From an uncultured bacterium (GTDB lineage: Bacteria; Bacillota; Clostridia; Oscillospirales; Oscillospiraceae), in the NCBI GenBank assembly GCA_946548895.1, contig CAMNQF010000016.1, forward strand, positions 1 through 56,914: a stretch of 56,914 bases of DNA. Direction: 5' to 3'. Made by a program: the position numbers and the translations under genes. The notes under the pieces are model-generated. The model saw only the letters and a program-made list of their open reading frames with translations, was not told the DNA's origin and searched no databases. This document shows positions 46,909-55,798 of this stretch, one piece after another (within the stretch, counting starts at the first letter, position 1; the number at the start of each line of letters is the position of its first letter).

Positions 46909-46949
46909 CCCTAGACAGCATGGAAAATCCATGAGAGGATGAAGAACGT

Positions 46950-48176
46950 ATGGCTTTGATTGTACAGAAATTCGGCGGGTCCTCTGTGGCGGACGCGGAA
47001 AAGATCCGCAACGTGGCCCGCATCATCACCGATACTTACCAGAAGGGGAACAGCGTGGTGGCGGTGCTGTCCGCCCAGGGGGACACCACCGACGACCTGA
47101 TCGACAAGGCGGCGGAGATCAACCCCTCCGCCTCCAAGCGGGAGCTGGATATGCTGCTTTCCACCGGCGAACAGATCTCCTGCGCCCTGTGCGCCATGGC
47201 CATTGAGGGCATGGGCTTCCCCGTGGTGTCCCTCACCGGGTGGCAGGCGGGGTTCCGCACCAACTCCGGCTACGGCAACGCCCGCATCAAGCGGGTGCAG
47301 GGGGAGCGCATCCGGGCGGAGCTGGACAAGCGGCGCATCGTCATCGTCACCGGCTTCCAGGGCCTGAATAAGTACGACGACATCACCACCCTGGGCCGGG
47401 GCGGCTCGGACACATCGGCGGTGGCCATCGCGGCGGCGCTGGGGGCCGACCTGTGCCAGATCTACACCGACGTGGACGGCGTCTATACCGCCGACCCCCG
47501 CCTGGTGCCCACCGCCCACAAGCTGGACGAGATCACCTACGACGAGATGCTGGAGCTGGCCACCCTGGGCGCCCAGGTGCTCCACAACCGTTCGGTGGAA
47601 ATGGCCAAGCGTTACAACGTGAACCTGGAGGTCCTCTCCAGCTTTGAGCGCAAGCCCGGTACAAAAGTGAAGGAGGTCGTCAAGACCATGGAAAAATCCC
47701 ACATCAGCGGCGTAGCCAAGGACAAAAATATTGCCCGCCTGGCCCTGGTGGGCCTGGAGGACACCCCGGGCATCGCCTACAAGATTTTCTCTCTGCTGGC
47801 CAAGAACAACGTGAACGTGGACATCATCCTCCAGTCCATCGGCCGCAGCGACACCAAGGATATCAGCTTCACCGTGGCCAAGGGCGACATGGAGCTGGCC
47901 CAGCGCCTGCTGGAGGAAAACCGGGACAGCATCCGCTTCGACCGCATCGACGTTTCGGACAACATCGCCAAGGTGTCCATTGTGGGGGCGGGCATGATTA
48001 ACAACCCCGGCGTGGCCGCCGCCATGTTTGAGGCCCTGTTCAGCGCGGGCATCAACATCAACATGATCTCCACCAGTGAGATCAAGGTGTCGGTGCTGGT
48101 GCACATCAGCGACGCGGACCGGGCGGTGCAGGTCATCCACAACCGCTTCTACGACGAGTTTAACGGCGCGCAGTAA
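46950..48176 (+). CDS. lysC: Aspartate kinase
   Basis: A 408-residue aspartokinase, first step of the aspartate amino-acid family. The kinase domain begins LIVQKFGGSSVADAEKI, has LSTGEQISCALCAMAI, VIVTGFQGLNKYDDITTLGRGGSDTSAVAIAAALGA and IYTDVDGVYTADPRLVP; two ACT domains follow (ALVGLEDTPGIAYKIFSLLAKNNVNVDII; VSIVGAGMINNPGVAAAMFEAL and MISTSEIKVSVLV), so lysine or threonine feedback is likely. GAGAGGATG precedes the ATG. It joins hom upstream; the aspartate semialdehyde dehydrogenase gene is elsewhere. Confidence 0.96.
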   Translation: MALIVQKFGGSSVADAEKIRNVARIITDTYQKGNSVVAVLSAQGDTTDDLIDKAAEINPSASKRELDMLLSTGEQISCALCAMAIEGMGFPVVSLTGWQAGFRTNSGYGNARIKRVQGERIRAELDKRRIVIVTGFQGLNKYDDITTLGRGGSDTSAVAIAAALGADLCQIYTDVDGVYTADPRLVPTAHKLDEITYDEMLELATLGAQVLHNRSVEMAKRYNVNLEVLSSFERKPGTKVKEVVKTMEKSHISGVAKDKNIARLALVGLEDTPGIAYKIFSLLAKNNVNVDIILQSIGRSDTKDISFTVAKGDMELAQRLLEENRDSIRFDRIDVSDNIAKVSIVGAGMINNPGVAAAMFEALFSAGININMISTSEIKVSVLVHISDADRAVQVIHNRFYDEFNGAQ

Positions 48177-48190
48177 TTTCGATATGCCGC

Positions 48191-48227
48191 AAAACGCCGC
48201 TCCCGGTGAGGGGAGCGGCGTTTTTTT
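48191..48227 (+). terminator. Terminator after lysC
   Basis: AAAACGCCGCTCCC / GGGAGCGGCGTTTT stem followed by a seven-T run. Confidence 0.95.
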
Positions 48228-48244
48228 GCCGTGTTGGCGGCGTT

Positions 48245-48922
48245 TCAGGGGGCCCCGTCCGCCTCCAGGTGGTAACCCAGCCGGCGCACAGCCTCAATGC
48301 GGACGTTGGAGCCGATGCTGGCCAGCTTTTTCCGCAGGAAGCCCACGTATACCTCCACGTGGTTTTCCACGGCGTTGGAGTCGTACCCCCACACCCGGGC
48401 CAGGATCGTCTCCTTGGGCAGGTTGCGGCCCTTGGCCTGCATGAGGCAGCGCATGACCTCGAATTCCCGGGCGGACAGCCGGACCCACTTCTCCCCGCAG
48501 GCCAGGGTGGAAGCGCCCAGGTCCAAAGAGGTGTTGCCGAAAGTGAGCTCGTCCACCTGCCCGCCCTGGCGGCGGAGCAGGGCGTTGACGCAGGCCAGCA
48601 GTTCCCTGGTGTCGAAGGGCTTTGTCAGGTAGTAGTCCGCCCCGGCGTTCAGCCCCTCCACCCGGTCCTCCAGCTGGGAGCGGGCGGTGAGCATGAGGAT
48701 GGGCGCGGCGCACCGCGCTCCCCGGAGCTGCCGGACGGCCTGCCAGCCGTCCAGCTTGGGGAGCATCACGTCCAGGATGATGAGGTCGTACACGCCCAGC
48801 AGGGCGTACTGCACCCCGGTTTCGCCGTCGAAGGCGGCGTCCACCTCATAGCCCCGGTCCTCCAGCAGGGCCCGGAGGGAGTCGGACAGGGGACGGTCGT
48901 CCTCAATGATGAGTATTTTCAT
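48245..48922 (-). CDS. OmpR/PhoB-family response regulator, no adjacent kinase
   Basis: A 225-residue regulator: receiver domain with IIEDDRPL, phosphoacceptor D51 in LIILDVMLPKLDGW, T in MLTARSQLEDRVEGLNAGADYYLTKPF; C-terminal winged helix with LSAREFEVMRCLMQAKGRNLPKETILARVWGYD and VEVYVGFLRKKL, RRLGYHL. AAAGGAGG precedes the ATG at 48922. Its neighbours are a peptidase and aspartate kinase, so the cognate kinase is encoded elsewhere or it is an orphan. Confidence 0.93.
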   Translation of the reverse strand: MKILIIEDDRPLSDSLRALLEDRGYEVDAAFDGETGVQYALLGVYDLIILDVMLPKLDGWQAVRQLRGARCAAPILMLTARSQLEDRVEGLNAGADYYLTKPFDTRELLACVNALLRRQGGQVDELTFGNTSLDLGASTLACGEKWVRLSAREFEVMRCLMQAKGRNLPKETILARVWGYDSNAVENHVEVYVGFLRKKLASIGSNVRIEAVRRLGYHLEADGAP

Positions 48923-48953
48923 TGGGGCCTCCTTTCGGCAGGGATGGGCGGGT

Positions 48954-50315
48954 TCAGCCCTCCGCCGCCAGCGCCGCGCAGAGCTGGTACAGGGTGGCGG
49001 TCCCCGCGCCGGTGGCCCCGGCGGTTTGGTACTCCCTGCGGGGGCGGTCCACCCAGGCGGTGCCCGCGATGTCCATGTGGACCCAGGGCGTGTTCTCCGC
49101 GAAAGCGCCCAGGAACAGCCCGGCGGTGATGGCGCCGCAGCCGTCGCTGGATTGGTTGGACAGGTCGGCCACCGGGCTCTCAATCATTTTTTTGTACTCC
49201 GGGAAGTCCGGGAAGCGCCAGTACTGCTCGCCGGCCTTTTGGGCGGCGTCCAGCAGCCGGGCGCACAGGCCGTCGTCGTTGCTCACCAGCCCGCCCACGG
49301 TAAAGCCCAGCGCCTGGACGCAGGCCCCGGTGAGAGTGGCGATGTCCACCACCCGAGCGGCCCCCTCTTTCTGAATGGCGTAGGTGATGGCGTCGGCCAG
49401 GATGAGCCGCCCCTCGGCGTCGGTGTTGTTGATCTGGATGGTCTTGCCGGACATGGAGACGACCACGTCGCCGGGGAGCATACTGTCCGGGGAGATGCGG
49501 TTTTCCACCGCCGGGATCACCGCCGTCACGTTCACCGGCACGCGGTTTTCCGCCAGGGCCAGCACTGCGCCGCACACCGCCGCCGCGCCGGCCATGTCGG
49601 CCCGCATGGTTTTGAGTCCGGCGGAGGTTTTGAGGTTGTACCCGCCGGTGTCGAAGCATACCCCTTTGCCTACCAGGGCGGTGGGGGCGGCGTCCGGCTT
49701 CCCGCCCCGCCAGCGCAGCACGATGAGCCGGGGCGGATGGGCGGCGCTGTCCCCCACGGCGTGGAATGCCCCCATGCCCAAGGCGCGGGTCTCCCTCTCG
49801 TCCAGCACCCGGACCTCCACGCCGGCCTTTTCCGCCGCCTGGGCCATGGCCTGGGCCAGGAGCGCCGGGGTGAGCATATTTGCGGGGCGGTTGGTGAGGT
49901 CCCTGGCGAAGCGGACGCCCCGGGTCACCGCGTCCGCCCGCGCCAGGACGGAGGCGGCGTCCAGTTCGCCCGCGCCGGTGAGGTACAGGGTAAAGGGCTT
50001 GTCCTCCGCCTGCTTCCACGTCTCCTGGCGGTAGCAGGCCAGCTCCGCCCCCTGGGCCAGAGCGGCCAGGCCGTCCGCGCCCAGGAGCTCCGCCGCCGGG
50101 GCGGCGTCCAGCACGGCGCTGGCCGCCCCCAGCTCCCGGATGGCTTTCACCGCCTTGGCGGCGGCGCGGCGGGCGGTCTCGGCGGTGGGTTCTCCGCCCA
50201 GGCTCACCGACAGGGCGCGGCCCTCTCCGGCGGCGCGCAGGGACAGGGGAGCGGCATCCCCCAGCTCCAGCTCCAGCCGCCAGTCCGCGGCCTCCTGGTT
50301 CCAAAGCTTTACCAT
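48954..50315 (-). CDS. pepA: Leucyl aminopeptidase (M17 family)
   Basis: A 453-residue cytosolic metallopeptidase removing N-terminal residues from peptides, normally hexameric with two metals. The catalytic half shows LVGKGVCFDTGGYNLK, MRADMAGAAAVCGAV, IPAVENRISPDSMLPGDV, the family signature NNTDAEGRLILADA, VDIATLTGACVQALG and MDIAGTAW. Start 50315 has GAGGAG 9 bp upstream; an ATG at 50333 would overlap that site. The N-terminal half is weakly conserved as usual. It is followed 31 bp later by the OmpR-type regulator gene and may share its transcript. Confidence 0.92.
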   Translation of the reverse strand: MVKLWNQEAADWRLELELGDAAPLSLRAAGEGRALSVSLGGEPTAETARRAAAKAVKAIRELGAASAVLDAAPAAELLGADGLAALAQGAELACYRQETWKQAEDKPFTLYLTGAGELDAASVLARADAVTRGVRFARDLTNRPANMLTPALLAQAMAQAAEKAGVEVRVLDERETRALGMGAFHAVGDSAAHPPRLIVLRWRGGKPDAAPTALVGKGVCFDTGGYNLKTSAGLKTMRADMAGAAAVCGAVLALAENRVPVNVTAVIPAVENRISPDSMLPGDVVVSMSGKTIQINNTDAEGRLILADAITYAIQKEGAARVVDIATLTGACVQALGFTVGGLVSNDDGLCARLLDAAQKAGEQYWRFPDFPEYKKMIESPVADLSNQSSDGCGAITAGLFLGAFAENTPWVHMDIAGTAWVDRPRREYQTAGATGAGTATLYQLCAALAAEG

Positions 50316-50421
50316 ATTGTTCCAACTCCTCAAAGCTTATTGAATTCCAAGCCATTTTAACGCCTTTTCCGGCGGAAGGCAAGCCTTTGGGAAAAAAATC
50401 CCGGCAGATCGGAAATTCTGG

Positions 50422-50450
50422 TTGCCATAAGGAAATAATTGTGATATATT
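50422..50450 (+). promoter_or_regulatory. Promoter of the DtxR-family gene
   Basis: TTGCCA (50422-50427), 17 bp, TATATT (50445-50450). TTACCTAAA directly after the -10 resembles one half of a DtxR/MntR-type box (TTTAGGTAA on the other strand), suggesting autoregulation. Confidence 0.65.
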
Positions 50451-50495
50451 ACCTAAAAACAGGCTGTGTCAGGCCGCCGTTTTGGAGTGAGCGCG

Positions 50496-50870
50496 TTGAA
50501 CATCCACGAATCCGCCGAAAATTACTTGGAGGCCATTTTAGCCCTGGGGGAAAAGGGGCCCGTGCGGTCCATTGACGTGGCCCAGCACCTGGGCTTCTCC
50601 AAGCCCAGCGTCAGCCGGGCCATGAGCCTGCTCCGGGAGGGGGGCTTCGTGGTGATGGACGCGGGGGGCTTTCTCACCCTCACCGATGACGGGCTGGAAA
50701 TCGCCCAGCGGATCTATGAGCGGCATCTGCTGCTCACCCGCTGGCTGATTCACCTGGGGGTTTCGGAGAAGGTGGCCGCCGAGGACGCCTGCCGCATTGA
50801 GCACGACCTGAGCGTGGAGTCCTTCGACGCCCTCCGGGAGCACATCAACCGGGACCTGGGGGTTGGGTGA
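50496..50870 (+). CDS. DtxR/MntR-family metal-dependent repressor
   Basis: A 124-residue regulator. Residues 1-65 are the winged helix (SAENYLEAILALGEKGPVRSIDVAQHLGFSKPSVSRAMSLL); residues 66-124 form the dimerisation/metal domain with YERHLLLTRWLIHLGV and CRIEHDLS, where C-x2-E-H matches the metal ligands of DtxR. There is no SH3-like third domain, as in MntR. I choose TTG 50496 because GGAGTGA lies 7 bp upstream and the protein then begins NIHESAENYLEAI like the family. It would sense iron or manganese; Cys in place of the MntR Glu favours iron, as inference. Confidence 0.85.
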   Translation: MNIHESAENYLEAILALGEKGPVRSIDVAQHLGFSKPSVSRAMSLLREGGFVVMDAGGFLTLTDDGLEIAQRIYERHLLLTRWLIHLGVSEKVAAEDACRIEHDLSVESFDALREHINRDLGVG

Positions 50871-50937
50871 GGCAAATACAAAACCGCAGCCTCCTTCCGT
50901 CCCGGTGACCGCATGGCGCACACTTGACCGACAGCTT

Positions 50938-50963
50938 GAAACCGCCGCTTCAGCGGCGGTTTT
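50938..50963. terminator. Bidirectional terminator between dtxR-like and ansA
   Basis: AAACCGCCGC / GCGGCGGTTT, loop TTCA. The ansA stop codon lies in the loop at 50950-50952. Confidence 0.82.
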
Positions 50964-51948
50964 GCATTTCTCCGGCCAGGTTCTCCGCGAACAGCTTGCG
51001 GACCTGTTCCGTATCGTCCGTCTGGCCCAGCGCCCACATCAGCTTGGTGACGGCGGCCTCTGTGGTCATGTCGTACCCCTGGATGACCCCTTCCGCCAGC
51101 GCCTTCTGTCCCGCCTGGTAGAGGGTAAAGTTGCTGCTCTCGTACAGGCACTGGCTGCACACCACCACGGACATCCCGGCCTGGGCGGCGGCGTGGAGCT
51201 TTTCAATGAGGTTGCGGCGGATGAAGTGGAGCCCGCCCGCGCCGAAGGCCTCGATGACCACGCCCCGGTAGTGCATCCGCAGCAGCATATCAAAGATCTC
51301 CGGGTCCAGCCCCGGGGTGAGCTTGATGAGGAACACCGCCTCGCACAGCCGGTCCCGCAGGCGGCAGGGCCCGTTCAGGGGCGGGACGGCGTCCTCCCGG
51401 ATGGTCAGCCCCGCGCCGTCCACCTGGGCCACCAGGGGCCAGTTGACGCTGTCGAAGGCCCCGAAGGCGGTGGTGTGGGTCTTGACCGCCCGGCAGCCCA
51501 GCATCACCCGCCGGTCGAAGGCCAGGAACACCCCCGGCTTGCCGGAGGCCGCCATGGCGAATGCGGTGCGCAGGTTGTCCAGCCCGTCGGTGAGGGGGTG
51601 CTCGATGGGCAGCTGGGCCCCGGTGAGCACCACCGGGATGGGAATGTTGCGCACCATATAGCTGAGTACCGAGGCGGTGTATGCCATGGTGTCGGTGCCG
51701 TGGGACACCACCACGCCGTCGAACTCCTCCCGGGCTTCAAAGACGTGGCGGGCGATGAGCCGCCACTCCTCCGGCTGGATGTTGGAGGAGTCCAGGTGGA
51801 GAATGTCCCGCACAGTGAGGTCATAGCTGTCCCCCAGGGCGCCCAGGTAGTGAGACAGGGCCGCGCCGTCCAGGCCGGGGGCCAGCCCCTCGTCGGTGAG
51901 CCGGGAGGCGATGGTGCCTCCGGTGGTGAGCAATAGGATGCGCTTCAT
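50950..51948 (-). CDS. ansA: Type I L-asparaginase
   Basis: A 332-residue asparaginase releasing ammonia from L-asparagine. The two catalytic threonine motifs are visible, LLLTTGGTIASRL (about 4-16) and VVSHGTDTMAYTASVL (about 79-94). PVVLTGAQLPIEHPLTDGLDNLRTA and VIEAFGAGGLHFIRR are further family segments. No signal peptide, so it is the cytoplasmic type. GGAGGGAATCCC precedes the ATG at 51948. It diverges from a thioredoxin-reductase-like gene, with back-to-back promoters. Confidence 0.93.
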   Translation of the reverse strand: MKRILLLTTGGTIASRLTDEGLAPGLDGAALSHYLGALGDSYDLTVRDILHLDSSNIQPEEWRLIARHVFEAREEFDGVVVSHGTDTMAYTASVLSYMVRNIPIPVVLTGAQLPIEHPLTDGLDNLRTAFAMAASGKPGVFLAFDRRVMLGCRAVKTHTTAFGAFDSVNWPLVAQVDGAGLTIREDAVPPLNGPCRLRDRLCEAVFLIKLTPGLDPEIFDMLLRMHYRGVVIEAFGAGGLHFIRRNLIEKLHAAAQAGMSVVVCSQCLYESSNFTLYQAGQKALAEGVIQGYDMTTEAAVTKLMWALGQTDDTEQVRKLFAENLAGEMQNRR

Positions 51949-51981
51949 GGGATTCCCTCCAATGGAAGATTTGCCAGGGAG

Positions 51982-52010
51982 AGTATAACCGATTTGCGGG
52001 GATTTTGCAA
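51982..52010 (-). promoter_or_regulatory. Promoter of ansA
   Basis: Minus-strand TTGCAA (52005-52010), 17 bp, TATACT (51982-51987). Its -35 is 3 bp from the -35 of the divergent promoter. Confidence 0.8.
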
Positions 52011-52013
52011 GTA

Positions 52014-52042
52014 TTGTCAACCGCGGGAAAAGCTGATATACT
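52014..52042 (+). promoter_or_regulatory. Promoter of the thioredoxin-reductase-like gene
   Basis: TTGTCA (52014-52019), 17 bp, TATACT (52037-52042). Confidence 0.8.
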
Positions 52043-52069
52043 ATGAAAAATGATGTGGAGGAATGCGCC

Positions 52070-52870
52070 ATGAAATACGATCTGCTTATTGTGGGCGGCG
52101 GCCCCGCCGGCCTCGCCGCCGCCATTCACGCCCGGGCCCGGGACAAATCGGTACTGGTGGTCTCCAACGACCCCTTGGCCTCCCCGCTGTGCAAGGCCCC
52201 CGGGATGGCCAACTATCCCGGCCTGCCCGGCGTGTCGGGCAGGGAGCTGGTGGAGCGGATGCTGGCCCAGGCCCGGGACCTGGGGGCGGAGTTCAGGCAG
52301 GGCCGGGCCCTGTCGGTGATGCCCATGGGGAAGTCCGTCATGGTATCGGTGGAAAACGACGCAGTGGAGGGACGGGCGGCCATTCTGGCCCTGGGGGTGT
52401 CCCGGGCCGCGCCCCTGAAGGGGGAGGCGGAGCTGCTGGGTCGGGGCGTGAGCTACTGCGCCACCTGCGACGGGATGTTTTACCGGGGCAAGCGGGTGGT
52501 GTGCGCCGGGGACGCCCCCAATTTTGACGAGGAAGTGGAATTTCTACGGTCCATCGGCTGCGAGGTGGCGGTAAAGCGGCTGGCGGGGCTGTCCATCCTG
52601 GGGGAGGACCGGGTGACCGGCGTGCGCGACGCCCAGGGGGAGGAGACCCCCTGCGACGGGGTGTTCCTGCTGCGCGCCTCCATCGCCCCCGCCCGGCTGG
52701 CCCCCGGCCTGGCGCTGGAGGGGGGGTACATCAAGGTGGACGGTCGTATGGGCACCAACCTGCCGGGAGTGTACGCCGCCGGGGACTGCACCGGACAGCC
52801 CCTCCAGCTGGCCAAGGCGGTGGGCCAGGGCCAGTCCGCCGCCCATTTCGCCGTGGAGGAGATGGACTGA
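52070..52870 (+). CDS. Thioredoxin-reductase-like FAD/NAD(P) oxidoreductase
   Basis: A 266-residue flavoprotein, shorter than standard TrxB (about 310). The N-terminal FAD loop is YDLLIVGGGPAGLAAAIHAR, followed by the redox site YCATCDGMFYRGK (CxxC near 129-132) and the C-terminal GVYAAGDCTGQPLQLAKAVGQGQSAAH. The NAD(P) domain is shortened: the usual GGGxxA loop is replaced by VVCAGDAPNFDEEVEFL, so pyridine-nucleotide binding may be weak or altered. It may reduce thioredoxin or a ferredoxin/flavin partner. GGAGG lies 8 bp before ATG 52070. Confidence 0.87.
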   Translation: MKYDLLIVGGGPAGLAAAIHARARDKSVLVVSNDPLASPLCKAPGMANYPGLPGVSGRELVERMLAQARDLGAEFRQGRALSVMPMGKSVMVSVENDAVEGRAAILALGVSRAAPLKGEAELLGRGVSYCATCDGMFYRGKRVVCAGDAPNFDEEVEFLRSIGCEVAVKRLAGLSILGEDRVTGVRDAQGEETPCDGVFLLRASIAPARLAPGLALEGGYIKVDGRMGTNLPGVYAAGDCTGQPLQLAKAVGQGQSAAHFAVEEMD

Positions 52871-52914
52871 CGGGCCGGACTTTCCTAATTTTTCGTGAAC
52901 TTCTCTTTCTTGTA

Positions 52915-52943
52915 TTGAAATTTTGGAGAAAAGATGGTAACAT
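52915..52943 (+). promoter_or_regulatory. Promoter of the small P-loop gene
   Basis: TTGAAA (52915-52920), 17 bp, TAACAT (52938-52943); an alternative -10 is TAGAAT six bp further on. Confidence 0.5.
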
Positions 52944-52993
52944 AGAATTATCACAGGGGGACTCCCCCCAATACCAAGTAAGGAGTGGTCAAA

Positions 52994-53404
52994 ATGGTCA
53001 AGGTTATCATGGGCCTGAAGGGCACCGGCAAGACCAAGCAGATGATCGACCTCATCAACACAGCGGTGGATACGGAGCACGGCAACGTGGTTGCCATCGC
53101 CCACAATTCCAAGCTGAACTATAAAATCAACTACAAAATCCGACTGGTGGACACCTCCGACTACAGCATCCCCAACTACGACACCCTGCGGGGCTTCCTG
53201 TACGGCCTGTACGCCAGCAATTACGATATTACCCATGTGTTCATTGAGAGCCTGAACAAGCTGGTGCCCACCGTGGGCAACGAGGACGTGGAGCCCTTCC
53301 TGGCGTTCCTGGACGACTTCTCCCAGAAGACCGGCATCAAGTACACCATCTCCATCAGTGAGGACGCCTCCAAGGCCAGCGATGGCGTGAAAAAGTATTT
53401 TTGA
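52994..53404 (+). CDS. Small P-loop protein of unknown function
   Basis: A 136-residue protein with a Walker A loop at the very start (VKVIMGLKGTGKTKQMIDLI, GxxGxGKT near 7-14) and a possible Walker B-like strand ITHVFIESLNKLV (about 85-97). It is recognisable as a family found widely in Clostridia, sometimes labelled PilT-like, but it lacks the PilT domains; it looks like half of an ATPase fold. Function unknown. Start 52994 follows AAGGAG by 9 bp; a GTG at 52985 abuts that site. Single gene with its own promoter and terminator, suggesting an independent conserved role. Confidence 0.82.
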   Translation: MVKVIMGLKGTGKTKQMIDLINTAVDTEHGNVVAIAHNSKLNYKINYKIRLVDTSDYSIPNYDTLRGFLYGLYASNYDITHVFIESLNKLVPTVGNEDVEPFLAFLDDFSQKTGIKYTISISEDASKASDGVKKYF

Positions 53405-53423
53405 CCGAATCAGGTTTATCAGA

Positions 53424-53458
53424 CCGGGCGGGCGCGGGCCCGCCCGGCCGTTATTTTT
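53424..53458 (+). terminator. Terminator of the P-loop gene
   Basis: CCGGGCGGGC / GCCCGCCCGG, loop GCGG, then CCGTTATTTTT. Confidence 0.88.
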
Positions 53459-53505
53459 GAAGCCGCCATGACAGCGCCCCGGCGGCCAGGAAGGGAGAGC
53501 GAACC

Positions 53506-55617
53506 ATGAGCGTAAAAAAGGAAACCGCCCTTGAGCCCCCCAAGGTGACGGGAGTTGTCCTGCCCCGGGCCATCCATCTGGTCCCCATGGACCAGATCGC
53601 CGGCTTCGACGTCCGCCCGGGCTTCTATGAGACCAACGGCGCCACCGCCATCCCCGGCGGCGTCAACTTCACCGTCCACTCCCATGGCGCTACCGGCATT
53701 GAGCTGCTGCTGTTCCAGCGGGAGCAGGACGAGCCCTTCGCGGTGCTCCCGTTCCCGGAGCGCTACCGCATCGGAAATGTGTATTCCATGATCGTATTCA
53801 AGCTGAACATTGAGGAATTTGAGTACGCGTACCGGGTATACGGGCCCTATGAGCCGGATAAGGGCCTCATCTTCGACTCCTCCCGTTATCTGCTGGACCC
53901 CTACGCCAAGGCGGTCACCGGCCAGAGCGGCTGGGGGACGACCCAGCCCAACGGCCAGCACTACAAGGCCCGGGTGGTGAAGGACGACTTCGACTGGGGA
54001 AATATGGGCCAGCCCCTCATCCCCATGGAGGACCTGGTGATCTACGAACTCCATGTCCGGGGGTTCACCAAGGACCCCTCCTCCGGGGTGGAGCACCCCG
54101 GTACCTTCGCCGGGCTGATGGAAAAGCTGGACTACCTCCAGGAGCTGGGGGTGAACGCCATTGAGCTGATGCCCATCTTTGAATTCGACGAGATGCTGGA
54201 CTACCGGGAGGTAAACGGGCAGAAGCTGTACAACTACTGGGGGTACAACACCGTCAGCTTTTTCGCCCCCAACACCAGCTACACCGCCTCCACCGAGTAC
54301 AACCGGGAGGGCAACGAGCTGAAGCGGCTCATCCGGGCCTGCAAGGAGCGGAAGATTGAGGTATACCTGGACGTGGTGTTCAACCACACCGCCGAGGGCA
54401 ACGAGATGGGGCCCTTTTTCTCCTTCAAGGGTTTTGACAACAACATCTACTACCTGCTCACCCCGGAGGGGTACTATTACAACTTTTCCGGCTGCGGCAA
54501 CACCCTGAACTGCAACCACCCCATCGTCCACCAGATGATCCTGGACTGTCTGCGCTACTGGGTGACCACCTACCGGGTGGACGGTTTCCGCTTCGATCTG
54601 GCCTCCATCCTGGGCCGGGACGAGCACGGCGCGCCCATGGTGTCCCCGCCGCTGCTTCAGGCCATGGCCTTCGACCCCATCCTGGGGGATGTGAAGCTCA
54701 TCGCCGAGGCGTGGGACGCGGGGGGGCTGTACCAGGTGGGTTCCTTCCCCGCCTGGAACCGCTGGGCGGAGTGGAACGGCCGCTACCGGGACGATATGCG
54801 CCGCTACCTCAAAGGGGACGGGGGGATGGCCCAGGCCGCCGCCCTGCGTTTGACGGGCTCCAAGGACATCTACGATACCGCCGCCCGGCGCAACGCCTCG
54901 GTGAACTTTCTCACCTGCCACGACGGGTTTACCCTCCACGACCTGTATGCCTATAATAGTAAGCACAACGAGGCCAACGGCTGGAACAACACCGACGGCG
55001 CCAACGACAACAACAGCTGGAACTGCGGCGTGGAAGGGGAGACGGGGGACCCGGAGGTGAACGCCCTGCGCCGCCGGATGGTGCGCAACGCTTTTGCCCT
55101 GCTGATGTGCTCCCGGGGCACCCCCATGTTCCTGGCGGGGGACGAGTTCGGCAACACCCAGTTCGGCAACAACAACGCCTACTGCCAAGACAACATCACC
55201 TCCTGGCTGGACTGGTCGCTGCTGGAAAAAAATCGGTCCCTGTTCCGCTTTTTCCAATATATGATCCGTTTCCGCAGGGAAAACCGGGTGCTGCGCTGCG
55301 ACATGAGCGGCGGCGCCTGCGGCTTCCCCGATGTGAGTTTCCACGGCGTGTCTCCCTGGCAGGACAAATTCGGCCCGGAGGACCGCTATGTAGGCGTGAT
55401 GTTTTCCGGGGCGGAGCGGAACGTGGGCCCCCAGGTGGTCTATGTGGCGTCCAACTCCTACTGGGGCGAGCTGAACGCGGCGCTGCCCCAGCTGCCCTTG
55501 TCCATGCGCTGGGAGCAGGTGGTGGATACCTGGGAGGAGGAGCAGGCCGTCCGGCCCGTGGAGGGCGGGTGCTTTACCATTGGCCCCCGCAGCGTGAAAG
55601 TGTTCCGGGCCAGGTGA
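53506..55617 (+). CDS. glgX: Glycogen debranching enzyme (GlgX/isoamylase type, GH13)
   Basis: A 703-residue alpha-1,6-glucosidase that trims branches of glycogen. A CBM48-like N-terminal domain (about 35-160) precedes the GH13 barrel with the four conserved regions: DVVFNHT, GFRFDLAS (nucleophile Asp), IAEAWD (acid/base Glu) and LTCHDG. YELHVRGFTKDPSSGV and GDEFGNTQFGNNNAYCQDN are typical of GlgX/TreX-type enzymes. AAGGGAGAG lies upstream of ATG 53506. No other glycogen gene lies in the window. Terminator at 55642. Confidence 0.94.
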   Translation: MSVKKETALEPPKVTGVVLPRAIHLVPMDQIAGFDVRPGFYETNGATAIPGGVNFTVHSHGATGIELLLFQREQDEPFAVLPFPERYRIGNVYSMIVFKLNIEEFEYAYRVYGPYEPDKGLIFDSSRYLLDPYAKAVTGQSGWGTTQPNGQHYKARVVKDDFDWGNMGQPLIPMEDLVIYELHVRGFTKDPSSGVEHPGTFAGLMEKLDYLQELGVNAIELMPIFEFDEMLDYREVNGQKLYNYWGYNTVSFFAPNTSYTASTEYNREGNELKRLIRACKERKIEVYLDVVFNHTAEGNEMGPFFSFKGFDNNIYYLLTPEGYYYNFSGCGNTLNCNHPIVHQMILDCLRYWVTTYRVDGFRFDLASILGRDEHGAPMVSPPLLQAMAFDPILGDVKLIAEAWDAGGLYQVGSFPAWNRWAEWNGRYRDDMRRYLKGDGGMAQAAALRLTGSKDIYDTAARRNASVNFLTCHDGFTLHDLYAYNSKHNEANGWNNTDGANDNNSWNCGVEGETGDPEVNALRRRMVRNAFALLMCSRGTPMFLAGDEFGNTQFGNNNAYCQDNITSWLDWSLLEKNRSLFRFFQYMIRFRRENRVLRCDMSGGACGFPDVSFHGVSPWQDKFGPEDRYVGVMFSGAERNVGPQVVYVASNSYWGELNAALPQLPLSMRWEQVVDTWEEEQAVRPVEGGCFTIGPRSVKVFRAR

Positions 55618-55641
55618 GGGCCAAGGCAAATCAAGGCAAGA

Positions 55642-55675
55642 GGGCCGCGGTGAAAATCGCGGCCCTTATTTTTTC
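55642..55675 (+). terminator. Terminator after glgX
   Basis: GGGCCGCG / CGCGGCCC with loop GTGAAAAT, then TTATTTTTT. Confidence 0.92.
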
Positions 55676-55798
55676 CAGGGCCGGTTGGATTATGCCCCAC
55701 CGACTCCCGAGCCAGAGGCGCTTTTTTGGTAATGCTTACTTGGATTTCGCTGCTATTTCGGTATATACTCTTTGATTTCTTCCCAAAGTTCGTCCAAT

